DNA from: Mactra quadrangularis
Taxonomy: Eukaryota; Mollusca; Bivalvia; Venerida; Mactridae
Direction of reading: 5' to 3'
Assembly (NCBI GenBank): GCA_025267735.1
Contig: CM046294.1
Coordinates: forward strand, 45,934,070-45,998,069
DNA length: 64,000 nucleotides
Shown here piece by piece: positions 24,101 through 32,243 of the stretch; position 1 is the stretch's first letter; the number at the start of each line of letters is the position of its first letter. The notes under the pieces were generated by a model that saw nothing but the letters and a program-made list of their open reading frames with translations, made no database searches and was not told the DNA's origin. The position numbers and the translations under genes are program-made.

Positions 24101-26548
24101 TGTAAAGCGACTAACTCACCTAATCAGCGTTTCTGTAAATTTTTCGTATACCAACAGCATAGCTGTCAAGTTTCGATGGCTTTAGGTATGATATTTTGAA
24201 AGTTTGGGACAGGGAGGGGGGGGGGGGCGAGGGTCAATGACTGGGCAACACTTCACGTGTGAACAGCTTTTATATTTATAGTACTCAGCATTGCTAATAA
24301 TAATCGATTTAAATCAGAAAAGTGAATGTATGCACCACTGAGCCTTGAACAAATATTAATCGCTTTGATTTAAATTGATCGTAAATGCAGAATATAAAAT
24401 AAATATTATCTCATGACATTTAACTTGTTATACTTATCAATATTTAAGTGACTTTTCTCATTTCTCGTTCTGCTAAGCGAACCGGAATGATGTTATTTTA
24501 AGATAAAACATAATTCTTAAATAAAGTTAGGATCTAATAAGATTATTAGATTAATACAAACTAGAGCGGAACTTAACTTTAAAAGCTTTCGGTCGGGTAA
24601 GAACGTCGGTCATAAAGTTCAATTTTCCCGGTGAGGTTTTAATTTAAGTGTTCAATCTTTTTCAGTTATTTTATCGCTATACCATGAACATAAAAAAAAA
24701 CAATTAAGTAAAAATCATCTCATAGCCATAGAACATGCCCTTAAAATGGGTCCTTAGGCTCAGCATAATTGTAGGTGAGGTGTTTGTCACTTTTTGTATT
24801 CTACATCTTTGAATTCTTTGGATGGGTCTAATGCCGTAGCAACACACTGTTTAGGTTATATTACGGCTGTCAGTCAGCATACTCACCGTTCCTGGAAAAG
24901 CTAAATCTCTAAATTTAGCTGTTACTATTGACCAGTTACTATGCGTATATTTTCGTCAATGATTGACAACTGTCCTACATAATGTAAAAACAGTGTTAGG
25001 AGGGAGAATGACCGTAGAAATTGTTACATGGCCAAACTTCACGATGTTTAATGCCCGTCCGGGACTAACATCTTAATAGACTGGACAATTATTTTTACTA
25101 AATACATGTAGATATACAAACGTTTTGGAGTCTTCGCTCATATTCAATGTCTTCAAAACGTCACTGGAATTCAAACTTAAAACAGCTCTATGGTTTGTAT
25201 GGTCGAACTTGATCAGCATGTATTCAATCTAAAAATAAAGTAATCAGTTTTATTATTTTCTCACATAAACGCGGTCGCCATGGTCTCGAGTCTCTACCAT
25301 TATCGGAACCGTGCGAGCCGTCTATGACTTTAATAGTACTTTGATTTTACGATGTTTTTATGAACACTCCAGTTTTGAATTTTTTTAAGGAACAATATCA
25401 CCTAACCTGCCTTTTGGGCACATTGTTTTTACCAAATCTTGCTTCGTCTGTCAGAAAAACTTGATAACCTTCCTGTACGTTAACTAATCCCTCATTATTA
25501 AAGACCATCAGCCGCGGCCGTGACGTAGTGGTTGGCATGTCTGACTTCGAATTCGGAGATCGCGGGTTCGAGTCCGGTCGCGGTTGGGTTTACCTATACA
25601 TGAGTTGTCGGCCTCGTGGAAGGGTAAGTTAGTACTGGTGAAAAAGATAGAAAAGTGTCCAGGAAACCTATAGTAGGAAGAGCTGGTCGTCGTATATATG
25701 ACCTAAATATGTGTTGAATACTCCGTTAAATAGTAATAAAATAATTAAAGACCATGACTTAACCTTTCCGAACTGGAATTCAAAACGGCATCTAAAGTAT
25801 CAAAGACAAGTGTGTTTACGAACAAGCAAAGGATTTTCAAACCAGTGATCGCCGCCGAAAATCGACTGCGTACACTGGATTCAGAGCAGACCACCATGGT
25901 GCCAATACCACGTGAGTACCATGTCACAAATGCTAAGGTTTCGAGAATACTAAACTCAGAAATTTAAATAGGTGTAAATATGTATTTTGTCAAATTTCTA
26001 TGTTACCTGAGTGAGGTTAGGCAGAATCTTTTAATCTCTAAGTCGAGGCGGAAATGTAGACAGAACATGATAAATTTTACAACAGTCTGTTCACATTCTG
26101 GGTAAGAAAGCAAAACGAATCTCTGATATAAAGCCAAGTATTGGAATAAACACTTACATGCATTTACTAAATTTAAGACAATTGACTTCTTGTTAAGAAT
26201 GTATTTTTTCTGGTCTTTTGTCTGTAAGGTTCCAGTACTCATCTACCCTTCCACAAGACCGACAGCATCTCCATATACCTTAATTATAAATAAAGGAAAG
26301 ATGACCTTATCAAAACCTTAACAACAAGTTAATCTTGAATCAAACTAGCGCAACCGTGGCCTTGGCAACACAATAGATAAAAACAAAAATGTACTCACCT
26401 CATCGCCCCACAGGAAAGGGTCGCCACTTCTGTGTTTATGACTTCGATAAACTTTCAGGAATTGCAAAGCAGTGCGTTTTTTTATTTCTCCAGACATACG
26501 TAAAATTTCCTGTAAGGACATTGGAGTCCCCTCCACAATTAGTCCCAT
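3192..26548 (-). CDS. GCLC: Glutamate-cysteine ligase catalytic subunit, copy A (15 exons)
   Basis: Joins L-glutamate and L-cysteine using ATP, the first and rate-limiting step of glutathione synthesis, in the cytosol. Exons on the minus strand: 26548-26399, 25228-25122, 21865-21743, 20400-20335, 17087-16983, 15897-15839, 11227-11111, 9928-9831, 8920-8804, 8121-7998, 6889-6777, 6231-5952, 5193-5099, 4451-4331, 3328-3192. All have AG/GT borders and the phases join to about 603 aa (human 637). Recognisable blocks: WGDEIEYM at 47-54 (Glu50 and Glu52 as in human), YMLEG (Glu102, human Glu103), METNMKLRRK (Arg127 as in human), VYKDKNT, CCCLQVT, YLYDQLVPLCPIM, SDIDSRW, HDPLTL, GWRVEFRPMDVQLTDFEN, IPLSKVDNN, HPAYNHDSVVSD. 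The C-terminus stops about 25 residues after the segment matching human NYSLILKC. The exon 2 donor is weak (AAAAC|GTTTGT); TTT|GTATAT is an alternative but would break the frame in copy B. The segment matching human Cys553 has no cysteine. Confidence 0.93.
3430..3653. mobile_element. TIR MITE, GGCCACAAC ends, TAA duplication (intron 14 of A)
   Basis: Terminal inverted repeats of about 33 bp: the left end starts GGCCACAACAAATTGATTAT and the right end reads GACCACAACAAATTGATCAT on the other strand. TAA lies on both sides (3427-3429, 3654-3656), a PIF/Harbinger-like duplication. The homologous place in unit B (about 32475) is empty. Related copies are at about 5213-5434 and 34503-34722. Confidence 0.7.
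5213..5434. mobile_element. Second copy of the GGCCACAAC TIR MITE
   Basis: Same inverted ends (GGCCACAACAATTTGATGAT and the complement of CATGATCAATTTGTTGTTGC) and the same internal GGGGCGAGCGAGC. It sits directly before the exon 13 acceptor of GCLC-A and is shared with unit B at 34503, so it predates the duplication. Confidence 0.6.
5509..5823. mobile_element. Palindromic MITE, CCTGTTCAATTACC ends (intron 12 of A)
   Basis: Long inverted arms: CCTGTTCAATTACCCTAAAC at the left against the complement of GTTTATGGTAATTGAACAGG at the right, with CATTCGGAACTCCTCGG on both arms and a second inner palindrome around AACGATCGTATATTTGTT. No transposase. Relatives are at 8221-8469, 38036-38282, 34856-35713, 43173-43528 and 52058-52249. 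Confidence 0.75.
6910..7030. repeat. Inverted repeat beside exon 11 of GCLC-A
   Basis: GGTTTTTATTTCGGTGTAAG and CTTACACCGAAAGAAACC face each other about 20-140 bases upstream of the exon 11 acceptor (in gene orientation). A close copy is at 37126-37270 in unit B. Probably an old foldback MITE. Confidence 0.5.
7741..7975 (-). mobile_element. SINE, 5'-truncated, minus strand
   Basis: On the minus strand this matches the body and tail of the SINE family at 18885-19181 (CCTTCCATGAAAATTTGACA, GTGGAAGGGTAAGTGAGTAC, GCGCTGGACGCCGT) and ends in AATAAATAAAATA. The tRNA head is missing. Unit B lacks it near 37790, so it is specific to A. Confidence 0.7.
8221..8469. mobile_element. Partial CCTGTTCAATTACC MITE (intron 9 of A)
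   Basis: Carries CAATTACCCTAAACGTTCC and the complementary ATTCGCAGCGAATGGCC block but lacks the outer right arm, which is replaced by the dispersed repeat at 8475-8725. The same chimera is at 38036-38282 in unit B, so it predates the duplication. Confidence 0.6.
8475..8725 (+). repeat. Dispersed repeat with 3' hairpin, partial
   Basis: Contains TCTCGACGTGACC, a hairpin ATCCTGTA...TACAGGAT and ends ACGGAGATTG. Full-length relatives are at 18171-18500, 20857-21240 (minus) and 54350-54743. Unclassified; no coding and no clear terminal inverted repeats. The hairpin near one end would fit a Helitron-like non-autonomous element, which I cannot confirm. Confidence 0.55.
9121..9370. repeat. 62-bp x 4 minisatellite in intron 8 of GCLC-A
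   Basis: Units begin at about 9121, 9183, 9245 and 9307 with TGATTGAAAAGCTTGTCAAT, then a CACGTG-type word, TTTCTGCACGA and CCCGTGCGTTGTAA. The array at 38935-39184 in unit B is base-for-base the same in my reading, inside the near-identical tract. Confidence 0.8.
11303..11650. mobile_element. Foldback element with internal ACGTGGCCACGT repeats
   Basis: Ends TACGGTGGCATTGAGGTGAC and GTCACCTCTATGCCACCGTA are inverted. Between them TACGTGGCCACGTAATAGCT-like palindromes recur many times, alternating with ACGTGCGCACGT. Absent from unit B (about 41160), so inserted into A after the duplication. No coding. Confidence 0.75.
11657..15103. mobile_element. 3.4-kb non-autonomous TIR transposon in intron 6 of GCLC-A
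   Basis: About 140-bp inverted termini: the left end begins TAGTGGGGTCGATAAGTGTC and the right end is the complement of TTATCGACCCCACTA. Both arms continue through CTTTCACTT, CAAGCACCAAATTTGG and GATTTCCACTTC-like blocks to a YY1-like AAGATGGCCG motif. AAG lies on both sides (11654-11656, 15104-15106), and unit B has the empty site GGTAAGGCAG near 41161. The interior has no open frame longer than 91 codons and no transposase I recognise. The TAGTG...CACTA order is the reverse of the CACTA superfamily, so I leave the class open. Confidence 0.8.
15405..15505 (-). mobile_element. SINE fragment, minus strand, shared by both units
   Basis: Contains the complement of the SINE body (AGTGAGTACTGGTTATAG and AGCTGGTC-like blocks). 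Homologous to 41461-41560 in unit B. Confidence 0.45.
15990..16165 (-). repeat. Partial dispersed hairpin repeat, minus strand
   Basis: Carries GGTCACGTCGAGATGACCTT and TTTAGACGAAACACC, matching the minus strand of the 54350-54743 repeat. A counterpart in unit B lies at about 42385-42545. Confidence 0.5.
16782..16853. repeat. Short perfect-type foldback, CATTCGGAAC ends
   Basis: A 72-base hairpin: CATTCGGAACCAATTTGGCG pairs with CGCCGAGGTAGTTCCAAATG and ATCTACG pairs with CGTAGA around the loop. It looks like a minimal relative of the 643-912 element. Confidence 0.55.
17169..17528. mobile_element. TIR MITE, GGACTTAAGTCAG ends (intron 4 of A)
   Basis: Ends GGACTTAAGTCAGTATCT and the complement of AGATAACTGACTAAGGACTC are inverted. 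It shares the interior (ACAGTTGGAATCCTCGGA) with 40604-40921 and 52893-53254. Confidence 0.65.
17820..18065 (+). mobile_element. tRNA-derived SINE, second family
   Basis: The head GTAGGAGCAGTAGTTCAGTA contains an A-box-like block; the B box reads GGTTCGACC; then GGCACTGCTAATTTCATTGA and AATGGGTACTGTAAGGAATC. Other copies are at 44385-44640 (same site in unit B, hence older than the duplication), a 3' fragment at 52738-52800, and 61563-61712. Confidence 0.7.
18171..18500 (+). repeat. Dispersed hairpin repeat (intron 4 of A)
   Basis: Starts CTAATTAAAACCCGATC, contains GGTCACGTTCGGGTGACC and CGTCTAGATGAAAG, and ends ATCTGTTTACGGAGATTG with the CTACAGGAT hairpin half. Specific to unit A at this site. 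Confidence 0.55.
18885..19181 (+). mobile_element. Full-length tRNA-derived SINE with 12-bp duplication
   Basis: tRNA-like head GGTCGATAGCGCAGTTGGTA with B box GGGTTCGAATCCC, a body CCTTCCATGAAAATTTGACA to GCGCTGGACGCCGTGAAATG, a tail GCGTTAACTCCAATAAATAA. Flanking direct repeats AGTGTCGAAAAA at 18873-18884 and 19182-19193. It lies in intron 4 of GCLC-A and is absent from unit B. Short open frames on the opposite strand are incidental. Confidence 0.88.
20518..20597. repeat. Short inverted repeat CCCCTGGTACC/GGTACCAGGGG
   Basis: CCCCCCTGGTACCCTCG faces GGGTACCAGGGG with about 50 bases between. A matching hairpin is at about 44955-45032 in unit B. Confidence 0.5.
20857..21240 (-). repeat. Dispersed hairpin repeat, full length, minus strand (intron 3 of A)
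   Basis: Begins CAATCTCCGTAAATAGAG and ends GGGTTTTAATCAGATT, the reverse orientation of 54350-54743. Contains a GGTCACGTCGAGATGA block and a GGTCACCGGAACGTGACC hairpin. Confidence 0.6.
22031..22478. mobile_element. TIR MITE, CTAATGGACAAAAGTCTTGT ends (intron 2 of A)
   Basis: The left CTAATGGACAAAAGTCTTGT and right ACAAGACTTTTGTCCATTAG are perfect inverted repeats extending through CCGG. A second nested inverted pair (TTCAATAACGTGTGTGACTC and GTCACACACACTATTGAA) makes most of the element palindromic. Absent from unit B. Confidence 0.8.
22560..23980 (-). pseudogene. 5'-truncated LINE reverse transcriptase remnant (intron 2 of A)
   Basis: On the minus strand the remnant reads LRTLKAMYSNLYSCVK, IGTRQG (canonical GVRQG), IFITNDIP, then FMFADDVSNLAESVVKLQQQ (catalytic FADD), LDKTEVIVF, YMGLLF, VKPILCYGSQVW and a C-terminal RFRLSYHKLKIETGRH block. 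Damage seen: stops at about 23895 and 23825, a one-base frameshift just before FADD near 23762, and an in-frame TGA at 23191-23193 where the frame continues 2 codons later with ATGTTAATAATG. It is 5'-truncated; no endonuclease or ORF1. The C-terminal region resembles that of the LINE at 45819-50405, so the two are related but not the same subfamily. Unit B lacks it. Confidence 0.8.
24830..25075 (-). mobile_element. SINE, minus strand, shared by both units (intron 1 of the gene side of exon 2)
   Basis: Reads as the complement of the 1139-1445 family: GCCGTAGCAACACACTG (tail), CCTACATAATG, AGGAGGGAGAATGACCGTAG, GCCCGTCCGGG (B-box side). The homologue at 51523-51770 in unit B shows that it predates the duplication. 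It lies just downstream of exon 2, in intron 2. Confidence 0.65.
25511..25740 (+). mobile_element. tRNA-derived SINE with a different tRNA head (intron 1 of A)
   Basis: The head GCCGTGACGTAGTGGTTGGC and B box GGGTTCGAGTCC are tRNA-like; the body carries GGCCTCGTGGAAGGGTAAGT and the tail ACTCCGTTAAATAGTAATAA. The body resembles the 18885 family, so heads appear to have been swapped between families. Not found at the matching site of unit B. Confidence 0.65.
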
Positions 26549-26562
26549 TTTGAAACAAACAC

Positions 26563-26569
26563 TGAGTCA
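26563..26569. promoter_or_regulatory. AP-1/ARE-like TGAGTCA just upstream of the GCLC-A start
   Basis: On the gene strand the site reads GTGACTCAGT, 15-24 bases before the ATG. TGACTCA is the AP-1 core, and the site differs from the antioxidant response element TGACnnnGC at the last base only. In copy B the same place reads TGAGACA (55370-55376). Vertebrate GCLC is a classical Nrf2/AP-1 target; use here is inferred. Confidence 0.4.
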
Positions 26570-26625
26570 CGTCGGTACCTTTCACGTCCAGATGTTTCTC
26601 TTGCTTCCACGGCAATATGTTTATT

Positions 26626-26635
26626 GTCATGTGAT
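26626..26635. promoter_or_regulatory. Single M-box GTCATGTGAT upstream of GCLC-A
   Basis: Sits 78-87 bases before the ATG and is the positional homologue of the first of the seven GTCACGTGAT units in copy B. CATGTG is bound by MITF/TFE-type bHLH-ZIP factors in animals; no functional evidence is visible here. Confidence 0.4.
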
Positions 26636-27061
26636 CTTCAACAACAACCAACGAGGTGAACAAAAAAGTATCTCGTCGATTTCCCTCCCAGAACAAATAT
26701 AATTGAATTAAATCAAATAGCACATCAACTAACAATTACATGCACAAACCACTATAGTGCGAACAAAAAACAAAGCCCTGCTTATAATAACAATACAATG
26801 AACTAACCCACGACGAGGGATGCCCAGGATGACTTTCAAATTAACAATTGTGATATTTTTAATTGTGTCTTAGTTGTTGGTGTAATGGAAAGCGTTCTAC
26901 CATAACAAGATTGATTTACCTAGTGGTGGTGTTTATCAACCATGCTAATTTTGTTAAAATGAAGTACACAAATTTTATTTTCATTACTGCTTACCCCTGA
27001 AATGAATTGTCTCATTTTTAATGTTTACCAAAACACGTTTTGTTTTTTGTACGCACTATAG

Positions 27062-27337
27062 CACGGTCCCCAAGCAAAAACACCAAATAAACATTTATTT
27101 ATATATAGTATGTTTTCTTCGGGACCGAGTCGTCCGCTTGTGACTTTATGTACCAGTCTTTCCCTGAATAATCCTAATTGATAATCTAGATTTTAATCGT
27201 CACCTCAAAATACACCGCACCAAATTGAAACAAGCCTTGAGCTAGTTTATGTGTAAATATAATTTAATTTAAACATTTACAACTCTCAGCTGAACATACA
27301 CATGTGCATTTTCGTTAAAAATGAAAACCATATTTTA
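27062..27337 (-). promoter_or_regulatory. Upstream region of GCLC-A, conserved with B
   Basis: From GCACGGTCCCCAAGCAAAAA to about 27337 this is closely similar to 55695-55983, including GCTTCGGGACCGAGTCGT and TTGTGACTTTATGTACCAG. Similarity then stops abruptly, marking the right end of the duplicated unit. It lies 0.5-0.8 kb upstream of the ATG. I see no TATA box that I would defend. Confidence 0.45.
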
Positions 27338-27339
27338 TA

Positions 27340-29490
27340 GAGCTACAACGGTTCACCGAAGTACCGTGAAACCGTAACCGAAAGAGTGTACCGTACCGTG
27401 ACCTAAAATAACGATTGAACCGCGGTCTTTTTGAATATTGTCTATTATGTATTCCTAATGATCATAAAAACAAATTTTAAATCAAAATCTCATTTCATGG
27501 CGACGAACATAGTATTGAACATGGTATCGTTGTATTTTGTCTCAAGTTATCCTAAAAAAGCTATATCTATGCCATTCATATATGTGTGTATATCATATTA
27601 ATTTTCAGTACTTATCTTCAATTATTAAATAATAGATAGTAGTATTAACCTTTTGTTTGATGACAAACATGTGTTTGCAATTTTGAACTGAAACTGGTGT
27701 AAGCAATTTTAGACAACGGTGACCCCCTCTCAGCCAATCAAATTGCATAAAAAGTGTTTGATAAATCCCATAACACACGGTAAAGTGTTTGATATTATCC
27801 GATCGTTTTCTCCGTGCGTTAAATTCGAGAAAACATTGATTGAAAGTATGGGGTGGATCCAGACTTTTTTTAAAGTGGGATGCACACTAAGAACAAAATG
27901 AAATGTTATAGTTCATATACAAGCCGCCACGAACATTGGAAAAGTCTAATTATGATCTCATTTGTTGACAACCGCAAGTCATTAAATAGTACAACCCCTT
28001 GTTAAAAGTCTAGATCCGCCCCATAATCAGTATAATACAATTAACTGAAGTGCTTCAATAAGCTTATTTGTATTTAGTCTGGATTACCTGCCCCTTACCA
28101 CTATCGTTATCAGGTCAGGCAAAGCACGATCATGGCTGCACTCCCAGTTTTTATTCAGATAACAAAATTATCGTATACGTTTTCTTTATCTGCATGATCA
28201 TTCGCAGACAATAGTAACTTTAGTAGGAATTGGTACTATATAAGAAATTCAAAGTCGATTTACTGATTGCTCGTTTACTTAGAGAACAATTAAGCAAAAG
28301 CCATGACTCAAAGTGAACACAATTCAGACGTGAAAAAGTCTCGTTAGAATTTCGGAAACTTTATTTATCATAAATGTAACCAAATTACTAAAAAAGGTAT
28401 CCACTGTAATTCTTGTACAATTATCTTTAGATTTAAGCCCGTGTAGTGAGAAACCTTATTATCCAATACCTAATTCATAAATAGGGCGTGGCCATTATCA
28501 TGCTTTGTCTGACGTTCTTTCACCTGTCAAAGTACGACTGGGAACCGGACAAACCTATTTGAAAGCTAACCGAAGTTTTGAGAAATTAACTGTCCTTATT
28601 GCTTATTCTAATACCGGGAGACAAGGAAGCGCATTTTTTATAAGTCTAAAACTACTGCAAACGAATGATTTTATTGAATTCATCCGAGCAAGTTAATGCA
28701 ACATGTTATGTCATTTTAAAGAAAACCCAGATCTATATTTAAGACAAAAAGTTTTCAATCAATTGTATTTTGGATAGTTCATACTTTCAACAAAACAGAT
28801 AATTAGGCGTCATCATGCACAAATGATTATAAAACATAATGTATTTAACAATTTATTGAGATTTTCTACCATTTTTGTTCAGGACAATCGTCTTGATGGT
28901 TTTAAGCAGGTGAAAAAAATATTGGTAGGGGTTGATTCTAAGGTCCACTTGTTCCTACATAATAGAACGACCAGTATTATGTAACACAATGCAATTCACA
29001 TCTATCCACTCCCTTAATTACATATTAAACCGACTATATATGAGAAATATTGTCTAAATTGAATATTCGCATGTTTATTAGGCATAACAATGCAGAAAAT
29101 GATGAAATTCGTTAAACAATAACATGTACTTACAGCCTAATAACACTCTTGGTTAGCCAAAACATTCTTTAGTTCTGCGATAAAGAATTATTCCTTAGAC
29201 GACTCACCACTGTGATTATTTATCAAAAATGATTTTTTATTCATTGTTTAACTGCCGATATGTACATGGGCACAAATATTTATATCCATGAATAACCAAT
29301 CTAAATGGTGTTCATGAGTTATAATTAGCTTTTGCACGAAATTCACGACACAATTATCGTACGCTTTAGATTAAGGCCAACCATATTTCTCTGCGTTTTA
29401 TATGGTTTTAAGGTGACAGTAGTATAAATACGTGACAAAATAAATGAAAATGGACATTATAAACATATAATTTCCTACCCGTTGTCTAAG
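27340..29490. other. Spacer between the two duplicated units, no gene recognised
   Basis: About 3 kb in total (to 30335). It has only short open frames (60-63 codons) with no recognisable product and no clear repeat apart from the hairpin at 29495-29592. Confidence 0.5.
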
Positions 29491-29494
29491 TCGG

Positions 29495-29592
29495 ATAGAG
29501 TACTCGTAGCAGTTTGATATGAGATTTATCAACTCGCTTAATTCGCTCGTTGATAAATCCCATATCAAACTGCTACTCATGCTCTATCCTAT
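29495..29592. repeat. Near-perfect hairpin of about 98 bases
   Basis: GTAGCAGTTTGATATGAGAT TTATCAAC faces GTTGATAAATC CCATATCAAACTGCTAC with a loop of about 12 bases. Single arms of the same sequence occur at 9372-9425 and 39186-39239, so it is a dispersed family with a dimeric form here. Confidence 0.7.
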
Positions 29593-30474
29593 ACTAAGAT
29601 AAGACATGTGTCGGCATTTTTCACACTTTGTCGATGTTTGATAGCGTAATAACACAATGCCATAATTGCAATGTCTAATCGCGTAATCAAAGACTCTTCT
29701 ATAGGTAAATTATTACTTTAAATGAGCTCTAAAACATGACTTAGTGTTACCTATTTTTCAATTGTTGACTCCTTACGCTAAGATTTTGACAGGTTTTGAA
29801 AACATACAAAATCGGTGATCGCAGGAAATCAATTTTCTTTACACTTTAGTTAAATTAACTACGACTCCCATTAATTTATCATTTTATTTTTATAAAATGT
29901 TTCCGCTCGTATTTAGATGAATAAAACTAAACCACAAACAAACTATTTTTCAACGAATTTTCGTATTTTATCGATGCAAGTGTAAGCAAAATGTCGTTTG
30001 CTAATTATGAAAGGAATAAAAGCATTATTTGCGTATTGATATCGATGGATTAAAGTGCATTGGCGATATTAAGACATGCAATTGTGCGATTAACGCTTAC
30101 AATTTTAAAATCGCGCACATTTTCGGCACATACGCCCAAAAATCCCCACTGAAAATAAATTTCTTATTTAATCATAAACAAAACTTTAAAACTCAACAAA
30201 AATAATTGTCAAAACAAATTTAATGTCTTTATTTCACAAATGAATTGTGTATTTATTCAACATGTAGTATCCTTTTTCTTAAAAATGAATCCCTACATTC
30301 ATACGGTTATTGCATTTTGTTTATTTTATGTCCATCGAGAACATGCTTGAATTGATTTATAAATATATGTCTTTCTCTGTATGGAACATAAATTTGTTTT
30401 CTAATTACCCCACTAAGGTAAATATCCAGCTATAATGAGGGTTTCACAATACTTTCTTATTTGATCTTTTATGT

Positions 30475-30610
30475 GATTGAGTGGTCATAGGTTCAATTTC
30501 CAAGTCGACTATATTTTCATGGAGCTTTGTCATGATATAATTTCAATAGTCATTCTCCCTCCTGCCACTATTTCTAAAATATGTAGGACAGCTGCAGTCA
30601 CTGACAATTT
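30475..30610 (+). mobile_element. Degenerate SINE body in unit B
   Basis: The unit B homologue of 1565-1720 (ATTTTCATGGAGCTTTGTCA, CATTCTCCCTCCTGCCACT). Confidence 0.5.
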
Positions 30611-31184
30611 TAAATGAAAACTCAAGCCAAGTTAAAACTTGTTTATAACTTTATTATTTATGCATAGATTATAACAGCGTACTAGTATGAGACTATAACA
30701 AATAAAGCTACTCTGAGAGTGATGGCGTATGTAAAATTGTTCTTCATTGGATGTATGGACAGTCTACGAAATAAGGACATGAAAGTGGCTGCCTGAACAG
30801 GTCATTTCAGCAGCAAGCACTATAACTTGTTAGTAGAAATTTGGTTGCCCAAAAGAAATTTTTGATTGTCTGAAATAGAAATTGTTGTCCCAGGGCAATC
30901 AGACGCCCACAAATTTCGTAGACTATGTATGAAGAAATAATGGGAGTTAAAATGCAATCCACATACGCTAATGCCCTCCATTTGACGTAAGTATAAAGCA
31001 AGAGAGATAATGAGACACTCATACATGTACCAGAGTGCATAAATATAATGCAAATGAGTAAAAAAGCAAAGAAAATTTCTATGGTGGCCAAATTCTGCTA
31101 TTTTTCAAGAACAGTAAAATATGTATTTAAATGTCTGCTGACATTCTTTGCGAGCTCAGCAAAATGATAAATCATTGTAGAGCA

Positions 31185-32243
31185 GCTATATTTGCATATC
31201 ATAATTAAATCATAATTTATTACACCATAAACCTTATGAAAAGCATCATTTAATAACAGCAACATTTACACATATCATAGTTAAATCATAATATACACCA
31301 TGTGCCATATAAGAAATGCTATACTATAAACCTTATAAGAAAAACTTCATTTATAAACAGCTCCTTTTTACATTTCATAACTAAATGATAATTTATTACA
31401 CCATAAACCATATAAAAAGTTTCATTGTATGCCAGCAACATTTACACATAAACCAAATTAAATTAGTTTCATTGTATGCCAGCAACATATACACATTTTT
31501 TAATTAAACAATAATTTATTACACCATAAACCATATAAAAAGCATCATTTAATAACAACTATACTTAAACAGTTTATAATTAAATCATAAAATTTATTAC
31601 ACCATAAACCATGATATAAAAAAGTTTCATTGTATGCCAGCTACATTTACACATAAACCAAATTAGCAAAGTTTCATTGTATGCCAGCTACATTTACACA
31701 TTGCAGAACTAATTCATAATTTATAACACCATAAACCGTATAAGAAAAACTTAATTTATTAACAGCTACATTTTCACAATTCATAATTAAATCATAATTT
31801 ATTACACCATATTCCATATTAGCTAAGTTTCATTGTATGAACATTTTACATTTACACATTTTATAATTAAATCATAATTTATTTCACCATAAACCATATA
31901 AAAAAGTTTCATTGTATGCCAGCAACATTTACACATATTTTTAATTAAACAATAATTTATTACACCATAAACCATATAAAAAAGTTTCATTGTATGCCAG
32001 CAACATTTACACATATTTTTAATTAAACAATAATTTATTACACCATAAACCATATAAAAAAGTTTCATTGTATGCCAGCTACATTTACACATTTCAGAAT
32101 TAATTTATAACACCATAAACCATATAGCAACATCATTAAATAACAGCTACATTTAAACAGTTTCTAATTAAATCATAATACTAATTCAGCTAAGTTTCCT
32201 TAAATGCCAGCAACAATTACACATATACGAAATAAGCAAAGTT
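31185..32243 (-). repeat. 3' tandem array of GCLC-B, period 76-78 bp, coding-derived
   Basis: The same array type as at 2285-3191, with about ten recognisable cores (near 31424, 31471, 31627, 31678, 31833, 31911, 31987, 32065, 32190 and the coding copy at 32245). Three neighbouring units at 31900-32090 are nearly identical. Unit number and order differ from A, so the arrays have evolved separately since the duplication. An 89-codon open frame on the minus strand here is just the repeat read through. Confidence 0.85.

Noticed and set aside
24121..24165. Possible extra small GCLC exon ending in a strong GTGAGT donor (homologue at 50800-50850)
   Set aside because: The reading frames that would join exons 2 and 3 have a stop in copy A, no matching residues exist in known GCLC, and exons 2 and 3 join without it. 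Similarity between units is explained by the duplication.
31823..32092. 89-codon repetitive open frame (minus)
   Set aside because: It is the 76-bp array read in one frame; the repeat has no stop in that frame by chance. The real coding copy is only the terminal one at 32244.
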